Source: Massilia sp. BSC265
GTDB taxonomy: Bacteria > Pseudomonadota > Gammaproteobacteria > Burkholderiales > Burkholderiaceae_D
Length of the DNA: 64,000 nucleotides
Assembly: GCF_000740675.1 (NCBI RefSeq)
Contig: NZ_JPXI01000022.1
Coordinates: 1-64,000, forward strand
Direction: 5' to 3'
In this document: positions 40,144-48,772 of the stretch, piece after piece
How the letters are laid out: every line of letters begins with the position of its first letter
Numbering within the stretch: the first letter of the stretch is position 1
Translations under genes and position numbers: made by a program
The notes under the pieces: generated by a model
Told to the model about the DNA's origin: nothing
Seen by the model: the letters and a program-made list of their open reading frames with translations, nothing else
The model's database searches: none

Positions 40144-41421
40144 TTACTTGCGGGTGCTGGCGAAGCCGCAGGTATCGATGACGACCTTGCCTTCAAACAG
40201 TTCCTGTTTCAGCGCCAGGAAAGGCTTGTGGTTGACCAGCATGACAACGATCTGCGAGCGCGCCAGCGCATCCTGCGGCGTGCGCAGTTCGCCCTTGTCC
40301 AGGCTGGCCGGCAGCGCCGAGATGTTCGGCTCGACCACGATGACGCGGCAGTTGTGCGCCGAGGTGATGGCCGACACGATGTCGAGTGCCGGGCTTTCGC
40401 GCAGGTCGTCGATGTCCGGCTTGAACGCCAGGCCGAAGCAGGCGATCGTCACGTCGGATTCCTGGCGGCCCGGATGGGCGGCGAGGAAGCGTTCGATTTC
40501 CTGCTTGACGTTCTCCAGCACCCAGTGCGGCTTGTGGTCGTTGACCTCGCGGGCCGACTTGATCAGCTTTGCCTCTTCCGGCGCGCTGTGCACGATGAAC
40601 CATGGGTCCACGGCGATGCAGTGACCGCCCACGCCCGGGCCCGGACGCAGCACGTTGACGCGCGGGTGGCGGTTGGCCAGCGCGATCAGTTCCCACACGT
40701 CGATGCCCAGCTTGCCGCAGATGATCGACAGCTCGTTCGCGAACGCGATGTTCACGTCGCGGAAGGAGTTTTCGGTCAGCTTGCACATCTCCGCGGTGCG
40801 CGAATTGGTTTCGATGCATTCGCCCTGCACGAAGGTCTGGTACAGCTCGATGGCGCGGGTCGAGCACTCCTTGGTGATGCCGCCGATGATGCGGTCGTTC
40901 GAGACCAGCTCGTGGATGACCCTGCCCGGCAGCACGCGCTCGGGGCAGTAGGCGATGTTGATGTCGGCGTCGTCGTTCGGGCCCTGTGGAATCTTCAGGT
41001 CGGGGCGCTCCTCGGCCAGCCAGCCGGCCAGCTTCTCGGTCGTGCCGACCGGCGAGGTCGATTCGAGGATGACCAGGTCGCCTTTTTTCAGCACCGGCGC
41101 GATCGAACGCGCCGCCGCTTCGACATAGGTGATGTCCGGCTCGTGATTGTCGTGGAACGGGGTCGGCACGGCGATCAGGAAGGCATCGGCAGGCTGCACG
41201 GTGGTCGTGGCCCGGAGGTAGCCCTGGTTCACCGCGGCGCTGACGATCATGTCCAGGTCGGGTTCGACGATATGGGTGTGGCCGCCGTTGATGGTGTCGA
41301 CCGCGTGCTGGTTGATGTCAACGCCAATGACGTTCTTCTTGCGAGAAGCAAACATTGCAGCCGTTGGGAGACCAATGTATCCCAAGCCGATCATTGCAAT
41401 AGTATCAAACGAGCTGCTCAT
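40144..41421 (-). CDS. wecC: UDP-N-acetyl-D-mannosamine dehydrogenase
   Basis: WecC oxidises UDP-ManNAc to UDP-ManNAcA with two NAD+. The 425-residue protein has the Rossmann motif [15 protein letters not shown] (about 11-25), the substrate region [16 protein letters not shown], and the catalytic Cys in [13 protein letters not shown] (about 268). It overlaps wecB by 17 bases, so the two successive steps are coupled. The product supplies a uronic amino sugar for exopolysaccharide or enterobacterial-common-antigen-like polymers; the nearby GT4 genes favour exopolysaccharide. Confidence 0.96.
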   Translation of the reverse strand: MSSSFDTIAMIGLGYIGLPTAAMFASRKKNVIGVDINQHAVDTINGGHTHIVEPDLDMIVSAAVNQGYLRATTTVQPADAFLIAVPTPFHDNHEPDITYVEAAARSIAPVLKKGDLVILESTSPVGTTEKLAGWLAEERPDLKIPQGPNDDADINIAYCPERVLPGRVIHELVSNDRIIGGITKECSTRAIELYQTFVQGECIETNSRTAEMCKLTENSFRDVNIAFANELSIICGKLGIDVWELIALANRHPRVNVLRPGPGVGGHCIAVDPWFIVHSAPEEAKLIKSAREVNDHKPHWVLENVKQEIERFLAAHPGRQESDVTIACFGLAFKPDIDDLRESPALDIVSAITSAHNCRVIVVEPNISALPASLDKGELRTPQDALARSQIVVMLVNHKPFLALKQELFEGKVVIDTCGFASTRK

Positions 41422-42541
41422 GATTTTCCCTCAAAAAGTTTACGATTTGCAAAGCGGACGTGCCGTCGCCATAGGGATTGGCGGCGTTGCTCATCCGGGA
41501 GTATTCGGCGGCATCGGTCAGCAGGGTGCGGGTGCCGTCGACGATCGAACGGACCGAGGTGCCGACCAGGCGCACGGTGCCCGCGGCCACGGCCTCGGGG
41601 CGCTCGGTCGTGTCGCGCATGACCAGCACCGGCTTGCCCAAGGACGGCGCTTCTTCCTGGATGCCGCCGGAATCGGTCAGCAGGATCGAGGCACGGTTCA
41701 TCAGGTAGACGAAAGGCAGGTAACCCACCGGATCGATCAGGTGGATGTTGGGATTGCCCTTCAGGATGCGTTGTACCGGTTCCTGCACATTCGGATTCAG
41801 GTGCACCGGATATAGCACCTCGACATTGTCGAGCTGGCTGATGTCGTTCAGTGCGTGGCAGATGTTCTCGAAGCCGGTGCCGAAGTTCTCGCGGCGGTGG
41901 CCGGTCACCAGCACCAGTTTCTTCTTGCTGTCGAGGAAACTGAACTGCGACTCCATCTCGCGCCGCAGCGTTTGGTCAGTCTCCAGGCGCCGCACCACAT
42001 CCAGCAGGGCATCCACGACGGTATTCCCGGTCACGCAGATATTTTTCGCAGGAACGCCTTCGTTGAGCAGGTTCTGTTTCGCATGCTCCGTCGGCGCGAA
42101 ATGCACTTTGGCGATCGCCCCGGTCAGCTTGCGGTTGATCTCTTCCGGCCATGGGGAATAAATATTCCCGGTGCGCAGGCCGGCTTCGACATGGCCGACC
42201 GCAATCCGTTCGTAATACGCCGCCAGGCTGGTGGCCATGGTCGTGGTGGTGTCGCCATGCACGAGCACGTAGTCCGGGCGCCAGTCCCGCAGCACCGTGC
42301 GCATCCCGGCCAGCACTTTGGCCGTGATGTCGGACAAGTCCTGGCCGGGCGTCATGATATCGAGATCGAAATCGGGCTTGATCGAAAACAGCTCGAGTAC
42401 CTGGTCCAGCATGGACCTGTGCTGAGCTGTGACACAGACTTTGACTTCGAAATCGGCAGCGGCGGCAAGTTCGCGCACCACCGACACCATTTTGATCGCC
42501 TCGGGCCGGGTGCCGAAGACGGTAAGTATCTTGAGGGTCAT
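41405..42541 (-). CDS. wecB: UDP-N-acetylglucosamine 2-epimerase (non-hydrolysing)
   Basis: WecB converts UDP-GlcNAc to UDP-ManNAc. The 378-residue protein has the family N-terminus [15 protein letters not shown], the catalytic-site regions [10 protein letters not shown] and [18 protein letters not shown], and the nucleotide-binding [20 protein letters not shown]. Length and residues are normal. It is the first gene of the operon and has a long AT-rich upstream region with two TTGACA boxes. Confidence 0.97.
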   Translation of the reverse strand: MTLKILTVFGTRPEAIKMVSVVRELAAAADFEVKVCVTAQHRSMLDQVLELFSIKPDFDLDIMTPGQDLSDITAKVLAGMRTVLRDWRPDYVLVHGDTTTTMATSLAAYYERIAVGHVEAGLRTGNIYSPWPEEINRKLTGAIAKVHFAPTEHAKQNLLNEGVPAKNICVTGNTVVDALLDVVRRLETDQTLRREMESQFSFLDSKKKLVLVTGHRRENFGTGFENICHALNDISQLDNVEVLYPVHLNPNVQEPVQRILKGNPNIHLIDPVGYLPFVYLMNRASILLTDSGGIQEEAPSLGKPVLVMRDTTERPEAVAAGTVRLVGTSVRSIVDGTRTLLTDAAEYSRMSNAANPYGDGTSALQIVNFLRENHEQLV

Positions 42542-42653
42542 CTGCTCTTACTTCTTACTATATGTGTGCGTTCCGGATGGTGCAGGTGTCTGAGCCACAG
42601 TTCAACTGCTGAAAAATGTTGCGTTTCGTGCATTTGTGTCAAGTTACTGCAAC

Positions 42654-42683
42654 ATTGTCCCTTACAAATATGCAATTTGTCAA
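42654..42683 (-). promoter_or_regulatory. Candidate promoter of the wecBC-glycosyltransferase operon
   Basis: On the minus strand TTGACA (plus 42678-42683) and GACAAT (plus 42654-42659) are spaced by 18 bases. A second TTGACA lies at plus 42637-42642 without a good -10. Together they give a leader over 100 bases long. The 391-base gap 42542-42932 is AT-richer than its surroundings, contains no convincing gene, and presumably holds control sites for exopolysaccharide synthesis. Confidence 0.5.
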
Positions 42684-42932
42684 AAGCACCACTCCATTTC
42701 CGTGCGGAAACAATATTGGCGTAGCCTACACTATTTTTGACTCGGCGAGCGCACTGTTGAGCTGAGGATTTCCAGGCGGGCTCCGGGGTTTATTGCATGT
42801 CAACACTATAAGGTTTTTGCAGGGTTCGCAGGCATATTTCGTTTCCATTAATGCCACGTTGTGGCGTCTTTGCACCTGCTTCGGCGCGAAGATGCCGACC
42901 GTCCTACAGAGGACCGTACTCGAGCGTGCATG

Positions 42933-42957
42933 AAAAAACCGGGGCGCACCCCGGTTT
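42933..42957 (-). terminator. Intrinsic terminator of the DUF885 gene
   Basis: On the minus strand a stem AAACCGGGG / CCCCGGTTT closes on a 4-base loop and runs into T residues. It lies about 25 bases after the stop of the DUF885 gene. Confidence 0.85.
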
Positions 42958-42982
42958 CTCATCCTGCACAGTCTTGCTTCGC

Positions 42983-44788
42983 TTACTTTGTCTCAGCAAT
43001 CCAGCGATCCACTTTGGTCTCCAGCACCGCCAGCGGCAGCGTGCCTTCCCCCAGCACGATCTCGTGGAACTTCGGCAGGCTGAACTTGCTGCCCAGCGCC
43101 GTTTCCGCCCGCTTGCGCAGCTCCATGATCTTCAGCGAACCGATCTTGTAGCCCAGCGCCTGTCCCGGCCACACCATGTAGCGCTCGATCTGTGCCCGTG
43201 CCTCGGCTTCCGAGTAGCCCAGCGTATCCTGGAAATAGGTGATGGCCTGCTCGCGGCTCCAGCCCTTCGCGTGCAGCCCGGTATCCACCACCAGGCGCGC
43301 CGCGCGCAGCATCTCGTCGTTCAGGTGGCCGAAGTAATCTTCCGGCTTCTCGAACAGCCCCATCTCCTTGCCCAGGGTCTCGGCGTACAGCGCCCAACCC
43401 TCGGTGAAGGCATTGTTGCCGCCGAACTTGCGGAAGTTCGGCAGGCCCAGTTCCTGCACCAGCGCAATGTGGAAGTGGTGCCCCGGCTGGCCTTCATGCA
43501 GGTAGAGTGTCACCATGCCGGTGCTGCCGTACTGCTTCGGATCGTTCACCACCGACCAGAACACGCCCGGGCGCGAGCCGTCCGCGGCCGGCGGGGTGTA
43601 GTGGTCCGAGGCGGTGGCGCGCGACAGTTCCGGCTCCAGGCGCAGGTCGAGCGGCGCCTTCGGCATCAAGGTGAACAGGGCCGGCAGCTTGGCGCGCACC
43701 TTCGCGTCCAGCTCGCGGTAGACGTCGATCACCTGCTGGTCCGAGGTGAAGGGCTTGAACTTCGGCTGCTCCGACACCCAGCGCGGCAGGCCGGCGGCCG
43801 GGCCGGTGTAGCCCATCTTCGGGCCGGTCAAGGCGTACTCGCCCTGGATGCGCGCCACTTCCTTCAGGCCGATTTCGTGGATCTGTTCCGGGGTAAGGCT
43901 TGTCGTGGTCATCGCCGCCACGCGTGCGGCGTACCAGGCGGCGCCGTTCGGCAGGGCGTTCCAGCCGGCGCTGGTGCGCGTCTTCGGCAGGTAATCCTTC
44001 TCCAGGTAGGTCGCCAGGCGCTTGAGCGCCGGATTGAGTTTGTTCCCGATCGTCTTGCGATAGGCCTGCCTCAGGCTGCGCTTTTCGCTCGCCGTGAACT
44101 TGGCCGGCATGTTCTTGATCGGCGTGTAGAAGATGCTGTCTTCAAGCTTGCTCGCCACCAGTTGCTTGAACTGGGGCAGGGCGGACTGCATCGGCTCGCG
44201 CGGCTGCACCACGCCGCGCTTGACCCCTTCGCGCATGTTGGTGATCGACTGGTCGATGTGCGGCACCAGCTGGGCCAGGCGGCTCAGGTAGGCGCGGTAG
44301 TCGCGTACGGTATTCAGCGGCTGGGCGCCCTGGCCGCTGGCGTAGTTCGCCAGGATCACCGGCATGCTGATCATCTGGTCGATCGGGATCAGGTGTTCCG
44401 GGAAGGGAGCCAGGCGCAGCGCGCTCTCCAGCTCGAACTTGAGGATGTCGTGGCTGGTCTGGTCGCGGCTGCCGAGGCGCTCGCGCGGGATGCCGGACAG
44501 GCGCTTGAGGTAGCTGCGGTACAGCGCGAACTGCTGCTCGCGCAGCTTCGGCGAGATCGACAGGCCCAGCTTGTCGTTGAAGCGGCTGTCGCCGTTCTCG
44601 GTGGCCCACACCGGCTCGAAGCGGGCCAGCGACTCGTAGTATTCGTCGGCCAGCGCATTGATCTGGCGGCTCTCCGGGGTGGCGGCCGCGGAGGCGGGCT
44701 TGGCCGCGTCCGCCTGGGCGGCGCCGGCGGGCCCGCAGGCGAGCAGCGCGGCCGCGGCCAAGGCTGCCAGCTTGAAGCATGCTTTCAT
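42983..44788 (-). CDS. DUF885-family periplasmic metallopeptidase-like protein
   Basis: A 601-residue protein with signal peptide to about residue 23 (LACGPAGAAQ); a Cys at about 18 could also allow lipidation. It is almost all alpha-helical, as DUF885 proteins are. A zinc-peptidase-like motif LHEGQPGHHFH lies near residue 430, followed about 30 residues later by FTEGWALYAE, giving the glutamate of a gluzincin-type site. Family members are thought to be carboxypeptidase- or angiotensin-converting-like; substrate is not known. It shares strand and closeness (16 bases) with a branched-chain amino acid binding protein, hinting at peptide or amino acid recovery. Confidence 0.9.
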   Translation of the reverse strand: MKACFKLAALAAAALLACGPAGAAQADAAKPASAAATPESRQINALADEYYESLARFEPVWATENGDSRFNDKLGLSISPKLREQQFALYRSYLKRLSGIPRERLGSRDQTSHDILKFELESALRLAPFPEHLIPIDQMISMPVILANYASGQGAQPLNTVRDYRAYLSRLAQLVPHIDQSITNMREGVKRGVVQPREPMQSALPQFKQLVASKLEDSIFYTPIKNMPAKFTASEKRSLRQAYRKTIGNKLNPALKRLATYLEKDYLPKTRTSAGWNALPNGAAWYAARVAAMTTTSLTPEQIHEIGLKEVARIQGEYALTGPKMGYTGPAAGLPRWVSEQPKFKPFTSDQQVIDVYRELDAKVRAKLPALFTLMPKAPLDLRLEPELSRATASDHYTPPAADGSRPGVFWSVVNDPKQYGSTGMVTLYLHEGQPGHHFHIALVQELGLPNFRKFGGNNAFTEGWALYAETLGKEMGLFEKPEDYFGHLNDEMLRAARLVVDTGLHAKGWSREQAITYFQDTLGYSEAEARAQIERYMVWPGQALGYKIGSLKIMELRKRAETALGSKFSLPKFHEIVLGEGTLPLAVLETKVDRWIAETK

Positions 44789-44804
44789 GGCGTTTCCTTG
44801 TCAA

Positions 44805-45941
44805 TCAGTAGCTGGCCAGCGGCGTCAATGCGCCGTTCTTGAAGGTGTAGACCGTGACGGCCGTCTTCTTCAGGTTGCCCTTCGGGTCATAGCCGTAGGT
44901 GCCGACCACGCCCTGGTAGCTGATGCTGTGCATGGCCGCGCCGACCTTGGCGGCATCGACCGAGTTGGCCGACTTCATGGCCTGGGCGATGAACTTGGTC
45001 TGGTCATAGAACGAGGGCGCATACACGTCCGGGTCACGCTTGAAGCGCGCCTTGTAGGCGTTGATGAAGGCCGGGCCGCCCGGCTGCTTGGCGACGATGG
45101 CGCCGGCCTGGGCGCAGCGCACGTTCTCGCCGACCGCCGGGCCGCCGAGTTTCGCCATCTCGGGGCTGCACAGGGTGTCGCCGCCGAGCAGCGGCACGTT
45201 CAGGCCGAGCGCCTTCATCTGGCGCGCCATCGGGGCGGCCTGCGGGGCGTAGCCGCCGAAGAAGACCGCGTCCACGCGCTTGGCTTTCAGGGCGGTGAGG
45301 ATGGCGGCAAAATCGGTCGCCTTGTCGGTGGTGTACTCGTGGCCGGCGACCTTGATGCCGTTGGCCTGCGCCTGGCGCTTGAATTCCATGGCGATGCCCT
45401 GGCCGAAGGCGGTGCGGTCGTCGATGACGCCGACGTTCTTCACCTTCAGTTCCTTGGCTGCATAGGCCGCCACCGAGCCGCCCACCTGGGTGTCGCTGGC
45501 GACGATGCGGAACACGGTCGGGTAGCCGCTTGCCGTGATCTTGGGATTGGTGCCGACGGTCGACATCAGGATGCCGTTGTCGTTGTAGACGCGCGAAGCG
45601 GGAATCGCCACGCCCGAGTTGTATGGGCCGAGCACGAATTTCACCTTGGCGTCGGCGAACTTCTGCGCCACGTTGACGCCCTGTTTCGGGTCGCCCTGGT
45701 CGTCTTCGGACTGCAGCTCGAAGCGCAGCGTATTGCCCCCGACCTGGATCTTCTGTGCGTTCAGTTCCTCGATGGCGAGGCGTACGCCGTTCTCGTTGTC
45801 CTTGCCGGCGAAGGCATTCGCGCCCGACAGCGGGCCGCTCACGCCGATTCTAACGACCTGTTCGGCGGCGTTGGCAGTATTGACGTCGATGGCGAGCAGC
45901 GCGGCCAGCGCGAGCGGCGCCATGTGCAGTTTGGATGGCAT
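44805..45941 (-). CDS. Branched-chain amino acid-type periplasmic binding protein (LivK-like)
   Basis: A 378-residue type I periplasmic binding protein with signal peptide to about residue 25 (NTANAAEQ). The pattern VRIGVSGPLSGANAFAGKDNENGVRLAIEELN and DDQGDPKQGVNVAQKFAD fits LivJ/LivK. It binds Leu, Ile, Val or a related amino acid for an ABC importer whose genes are not here. The Lrp-family regulator gene lies just upstream on the same strand, a sensible combination for amino acid-responsive control. Orphan binding proteins may use a permease elsewhere. Confidence 0.93.
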   Translation of the reverse strand: MPSKLHMAPLALAALLAIDVNTANAAEQVVRIGVSGPLSGANAFAGKDNENGVRLAIEELNAQKIQVGGNTLRFELQSEDDQGDPKQGVNVAQKFADAKVKFVLGPYNSGVAIPASRVYNDNGILMSTVGTNPKITASGYPTVFRIVASDTQVGGSVAAYAAKELKVKNVGVIDDRTAFGQGIAMEFKRQAQANGIKVAGHEYTTDKATDFAAILTALKAKRVDAVFFGGYAPQAAPMARQMKALGLNVPLLGGDTLCSPEMAKLGGPAVGENVRCAQAGAIVAKQPGGPAFINAYKARFKRDPDVYAPSFYDQTKFIAQAMKSANSVDAAKVGAAMHSISYQGVVGTYGYDPKGNLKKTAVTVYTFKNGALTPLASY

Positions 45942-46032
45942 TCCCTGGGTCTCCGTTGTGTTCGAACGGACGCCATCATGACACGAAACCTGCTGCTGGT
46001 TAAGCAGCGCTGATCCAGGTTGGATCCAGAAG

Positions 46033-46518
46033 TCAGGCAGCCAGCCCGTGCGAGATCAGCTCCAGCGGCAGCGCGGTGGTGCACTTGATCTGCTCCATCG
46101 AGAAGGCCGAGGACACGCCGGTCAGGCGCGCCGTCTTGATCAGCTTCTTGTAGAAGCGGTCATAGCCCGCGATGTCGGTGGTGACGACCTTGAGCAGGTA
46201 GTCGACGTCGCCGCTCATGCGGTGGAACTCGAGCACTTCCGGCAGCGCGATCACGGCCGCGGCGAAGCGCGCCAGCCATTTTTCGTCATGTTCGGTGGTG
46301 CGCACGCTGACGAACACCGTGACCGGCAGGCCGACCTTCTCGCGGTTGACGATGCTGACCCGGCTTTCGATATACCCCTCTTCCTCGAGGCGCTTGACGC
46401 GCTTCCAGCATGGCGTGCTGGAAAGGCCGACCTTTTCGCTGAGGCCGGAAATGGAGAGGGTGGCATCCGCCTGCAATGCGGCGAGAATAGCGCAATCAAA
46501 CTTGTCGAGAGAGTTCAT
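46033..46518 (-). CDS. Lrp/AsnC-family transcriptional regulator
   Basis: A 161-residue regulator with N-terminal HTH (about 5-60: LDKFDCAILAALQADATLSI, VGLSSTPCWKRVKRLEEEGYI) and a C-terminal RAM/Lrp ligand domain (about 70-150) with the motif GDVDYLLKVVT that binds amino acids between subunits. CAGGGAAA precedes ATG 46518. The gene is divergent from a cysteine desulfurase-like fusion across an AT-rich region and lies upstream of the LivK-like gene. It may sense leucine or another amino acid and control either neighbour and itself. Confidence 0.94.
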   Translation of the reverse strand: MNSLDKFDCAILAALQADATLSISGLSEKVGLSSTPCWKRVKRLEEEGYIESRVSIVNREKVGLPVTVFVSVRTTEHDEKWLARFAAAVIALPEVLEFHRMSGDVDYLLKVVTTDIAGYDRFYKKLIKTARLTGVSSAFSMEQIKCTTALPLELISHGLAA

Positions 46519-46665
46519 TTTCCCTGTATCGATATATTGAGAACGTATATGCCAGTTCCGCGCCAAAAAGCGGATAAATTAGTATATGTTCACCAGCACG
46601 ACTTTGTAACATATTCACTAACGATAACACGATCCGCAGCAACTAATTACTTTTTTGTAATTGTG
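46519..46665. promoter_or_regulatory. AT-rich divergent region with inverted repeats
   Basis: The 147-base region is AT-rich. GAACGTATAT and GTATATGTTC form an imperfect inverted repeat around 46550-46592, a plausible Lrp-type site. AATTAC (46645-46650) and GTAATT (46657-46662) flank six T residues and end three bases before the ATG of the rightward gene, which has no visible ribosome binding site. Confidence 0.5.
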
Positions 46666-48633
46666 ATGATGAACAACGAAGTCTACCTCGACGCCAACGC
46701 CACATCGCCGGTCCTCCCGGCCGCCATCGAGGCGGCGCTAGCATGCATGCAAGCCAGCTTCGGGAACCCGAGCAGCAGCCACGCCTGCGGCCTGCGCGCC
46801 AAGGCCCTGCTGGATGCCACGCGCGCCGCGGCACGCCGCGTGCTGGGCGCCCCCAAGGGGAGGCTCATGTTCACCAGCGGAGCGACCGAAGGCATCCAGG
46901 CCGCCGTGCTGTCAGCACTGTGCGCGGTACGCGAGCGGCGCGCGCGGGGTGAGGCCTGCGGCGACCTGCTGCTCTACGGCGCCACCGAGCACAAGGCCGT
47001 GCCGGAGAGCCTGGCGCACTGGAACCGCCTGCTCGGCGTCGGGCTGGAACTGCGCGCGCTGCCAGTCGACGGCGACGGGCGCCACCGCCTGGATGTGCTG
47101 CGCGAGCTGGCGCCGCGCGCCGCTTTTGTCTGCACCATGGCGGCCAACAACGAAACCGGCGTCGTGTCCGACCTGGACGGCATCGCGCGCGTGCTCCTCG
47201 ACACCCGCAGCCCGGCCCTGTGGATGGTCGACTGCGTGCAGGCGCTCGGCAAGCTTCCGCTGGCGCTCGACGCCACCCGCATCGACTACGCGCCCTTCTC
47301 GGGCCACAAACTGTATGCGCCGAAGGGCATCGGCCTGCTGTACGTGCGCGAAGGTGCGCCCTACACGCCGCTGATGTGCGGCGGCGGCCAGGAAGCCGGA
47401 CAGCGCTCCGGCACCGAGAACATGGCCGGCATCGCCGCCCTTGGCGCGGTGCTCGGCGCGCTGGAGGAGGGCGGTACCTTCCGCACCTGCGCGCAGCTGC
47501 GCAGCTACCGCGACCGCCTGGCCGGGAGCCTGCGCGAAGCCTTCCCGGGCCTGGTGTTCAACGCCCCGCTCGAGCATGCCCTGCCGACCACGCTGAATTT
47601 CTCGGTGCCGGGCATGAGCAGCAAGGAGCTGCTCGACCTGTTCGACGCCGCGGGCGTGCGCGTCAGCGCGGGTTCGGCCTGTTCGGCCGCCAAGGCGGCG
47701 CCGAGCTATGTGCTGGACGCGATGGGCGTGCATCCAGAGCGCAGCGCCTCCGCCGTGCGCCTGTCCTTCGGCCCGCTGGTGGACGACGGCTTCATCGAGG
47801 CCGCCTGTGCCAGGATCGAACATTGTGGCCGCGCACTGGCGCAGGCCAGGCCCGCAGCACCCCTGCAGCAGCTCGAGTCGGGCGGTGCCAGCGGCTGGCT
47901 GCTGTTCGACGACGACGGCCGCCACTGCATCGCGATCGATCCGCCGGAAGCGCAGGCAGCCCGTCTCGCCGCCGACCTGCGCGCACGCGATTGCCGCCTG
48001 CTGGCCTGTTTCGACACCAGCCATGGCGCCGGCGGAGCCGATGCCCTGTGCGATCTCCTTGGGCTGAGCCCGGGCTGGCCGGGCGGCGCCCAGCAGGTGC
48101 AGTTCGCCGGCAGCACGCTCGATGCCATCGCGCTCGGCCGGGACGTGCTGGCGAAAGCCGGCGATGGCTACCTGCTGGGACGCCCGGAGAATGGCGTGCT
48201 GGCGGCGGAGGCGGTGCATTTCGTGTTCGGCATGGCGCCCGAGGACGCCGGCCTCGACGCGGCCCTGTGTTGCCACCGGATCGGCGAACCGGCGGTGTCC
48301 CGTCCCGGCGCCGACGCGCTGCCAGACGAGGGCATCGACCTCGACCCGACGACGGCCGCCGCCTACCTGGCGGCCCACCCCGACGCCCTGCTGGTCGACG
48401 TGCGCGAGCTGCCGGAACATGCGGCGGCCTGCGCCCAGCTGCGCGGACGCAAGGCGCAGCACGTGCCGCTGTCGCAGCTGGCCGGCCAGGCCGCGCACTG
48501 GCTGCGCGAACCGCGTCCGCTGGTGTTCCTGTGCCGCAGCGGCAACCGCAGCGCCCGGGCCGCACGCCTGCTGCGCCGCCTCGGCCATGCCCAGGCCTGG
48601 CATGTCGCCGGAGGATTGGCGCTGGCCGGCTGA
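46666..48633 (+). CDS. Cysteine desulfurase - degenerate metallo-beta-lactamase - rhodanese fusion
   Basis: A 655-residue three-domain protein. Residues 1-395: NifS/IscS-like cysteine desulfurase with PLP lysine K215 in SGHKLYAPKG and a persulfide-forming C339 in SAGSACSAAKA. Residues about 400-555: a fold like ETHE1-type persulfide dioxygenase, but the metal-binding motif (THxHADH in active members) reads FDTSHGAGG at 449-457, so metal binding is lost. Residues about 565-655: rhodanese with C623 in FLCRSGNRS. It would pass sulfur from cysteine to the rhodanese. ATG 46666 was used; ATG 46669 is equally possible. Context: divergent from Lrp, with no iron-sulfur genes beside it. Confidence 0.82.
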   Translation: MMNNEVYLDANATSPVLPAAIEAALACMQASFGNPSSSHACGLRAKALLDATRAAARRVLGAPKGRLMFTSGATEGIQAAVLSALCAVRERRARGEACGDLLLYGATEHKAVPESLAHWNRLLGVGLELRALPVDGDGRHRLDVLRELAPRAAFVCTMAANNETGVVSDLDGIARVLLDTRSPALWMVDCVQALGKLPLALDATRIDYAPFSGHKLYAPKGIGLLYVREGAPYTPLMCGGGQEAGQRSGTENMAGIAALGAVLGALEEGGTFRTCAQLRSYRDRLAGSLREAFPGLVFNAPLEHALPTTLNFSVPGMSSKELLDLFDAAGVRVSAGSACSAAKAAPSYVLDAMGVHPERSASAVRLSFGPLVDDGFIEAACARIEHCGRALAQARPAAPLQQLESGGASGWLLFDDDGRHCIAIDPPEAQAARLAADLRARDCRLLACFDTSHGAGGADALCDLLGLSPGWPGGAQQVQFAGSTLDAIALGRDVLAKAGDGYLLGRPENGVLAAEAVHFVFGMAPEDAGLDAALCCHRIGEPAVSRPGADALPDEGIDLDPTTAAAYLAAHPDALLVDVRELPEHAAACAQLRGRKAQHVPLSQLAGQAAHWLREPRPLVFLCRSGNRSARAARLLRRLGHAQAWHVAGGLALAG

Positions 48634-48772
48634 ATCCCCGCCTGTGTACGCCACCGCACAGTGGCTACCGCTGGCTTCTTCTAGCATGGCGGTGGCCGTG
48701 CGCGCCCTGCGTTTCCCTTCCCACTGACTCGCTTCAGGCGCGCAGCGCCAGCGGTCGACAGCGCGCGCCTCT

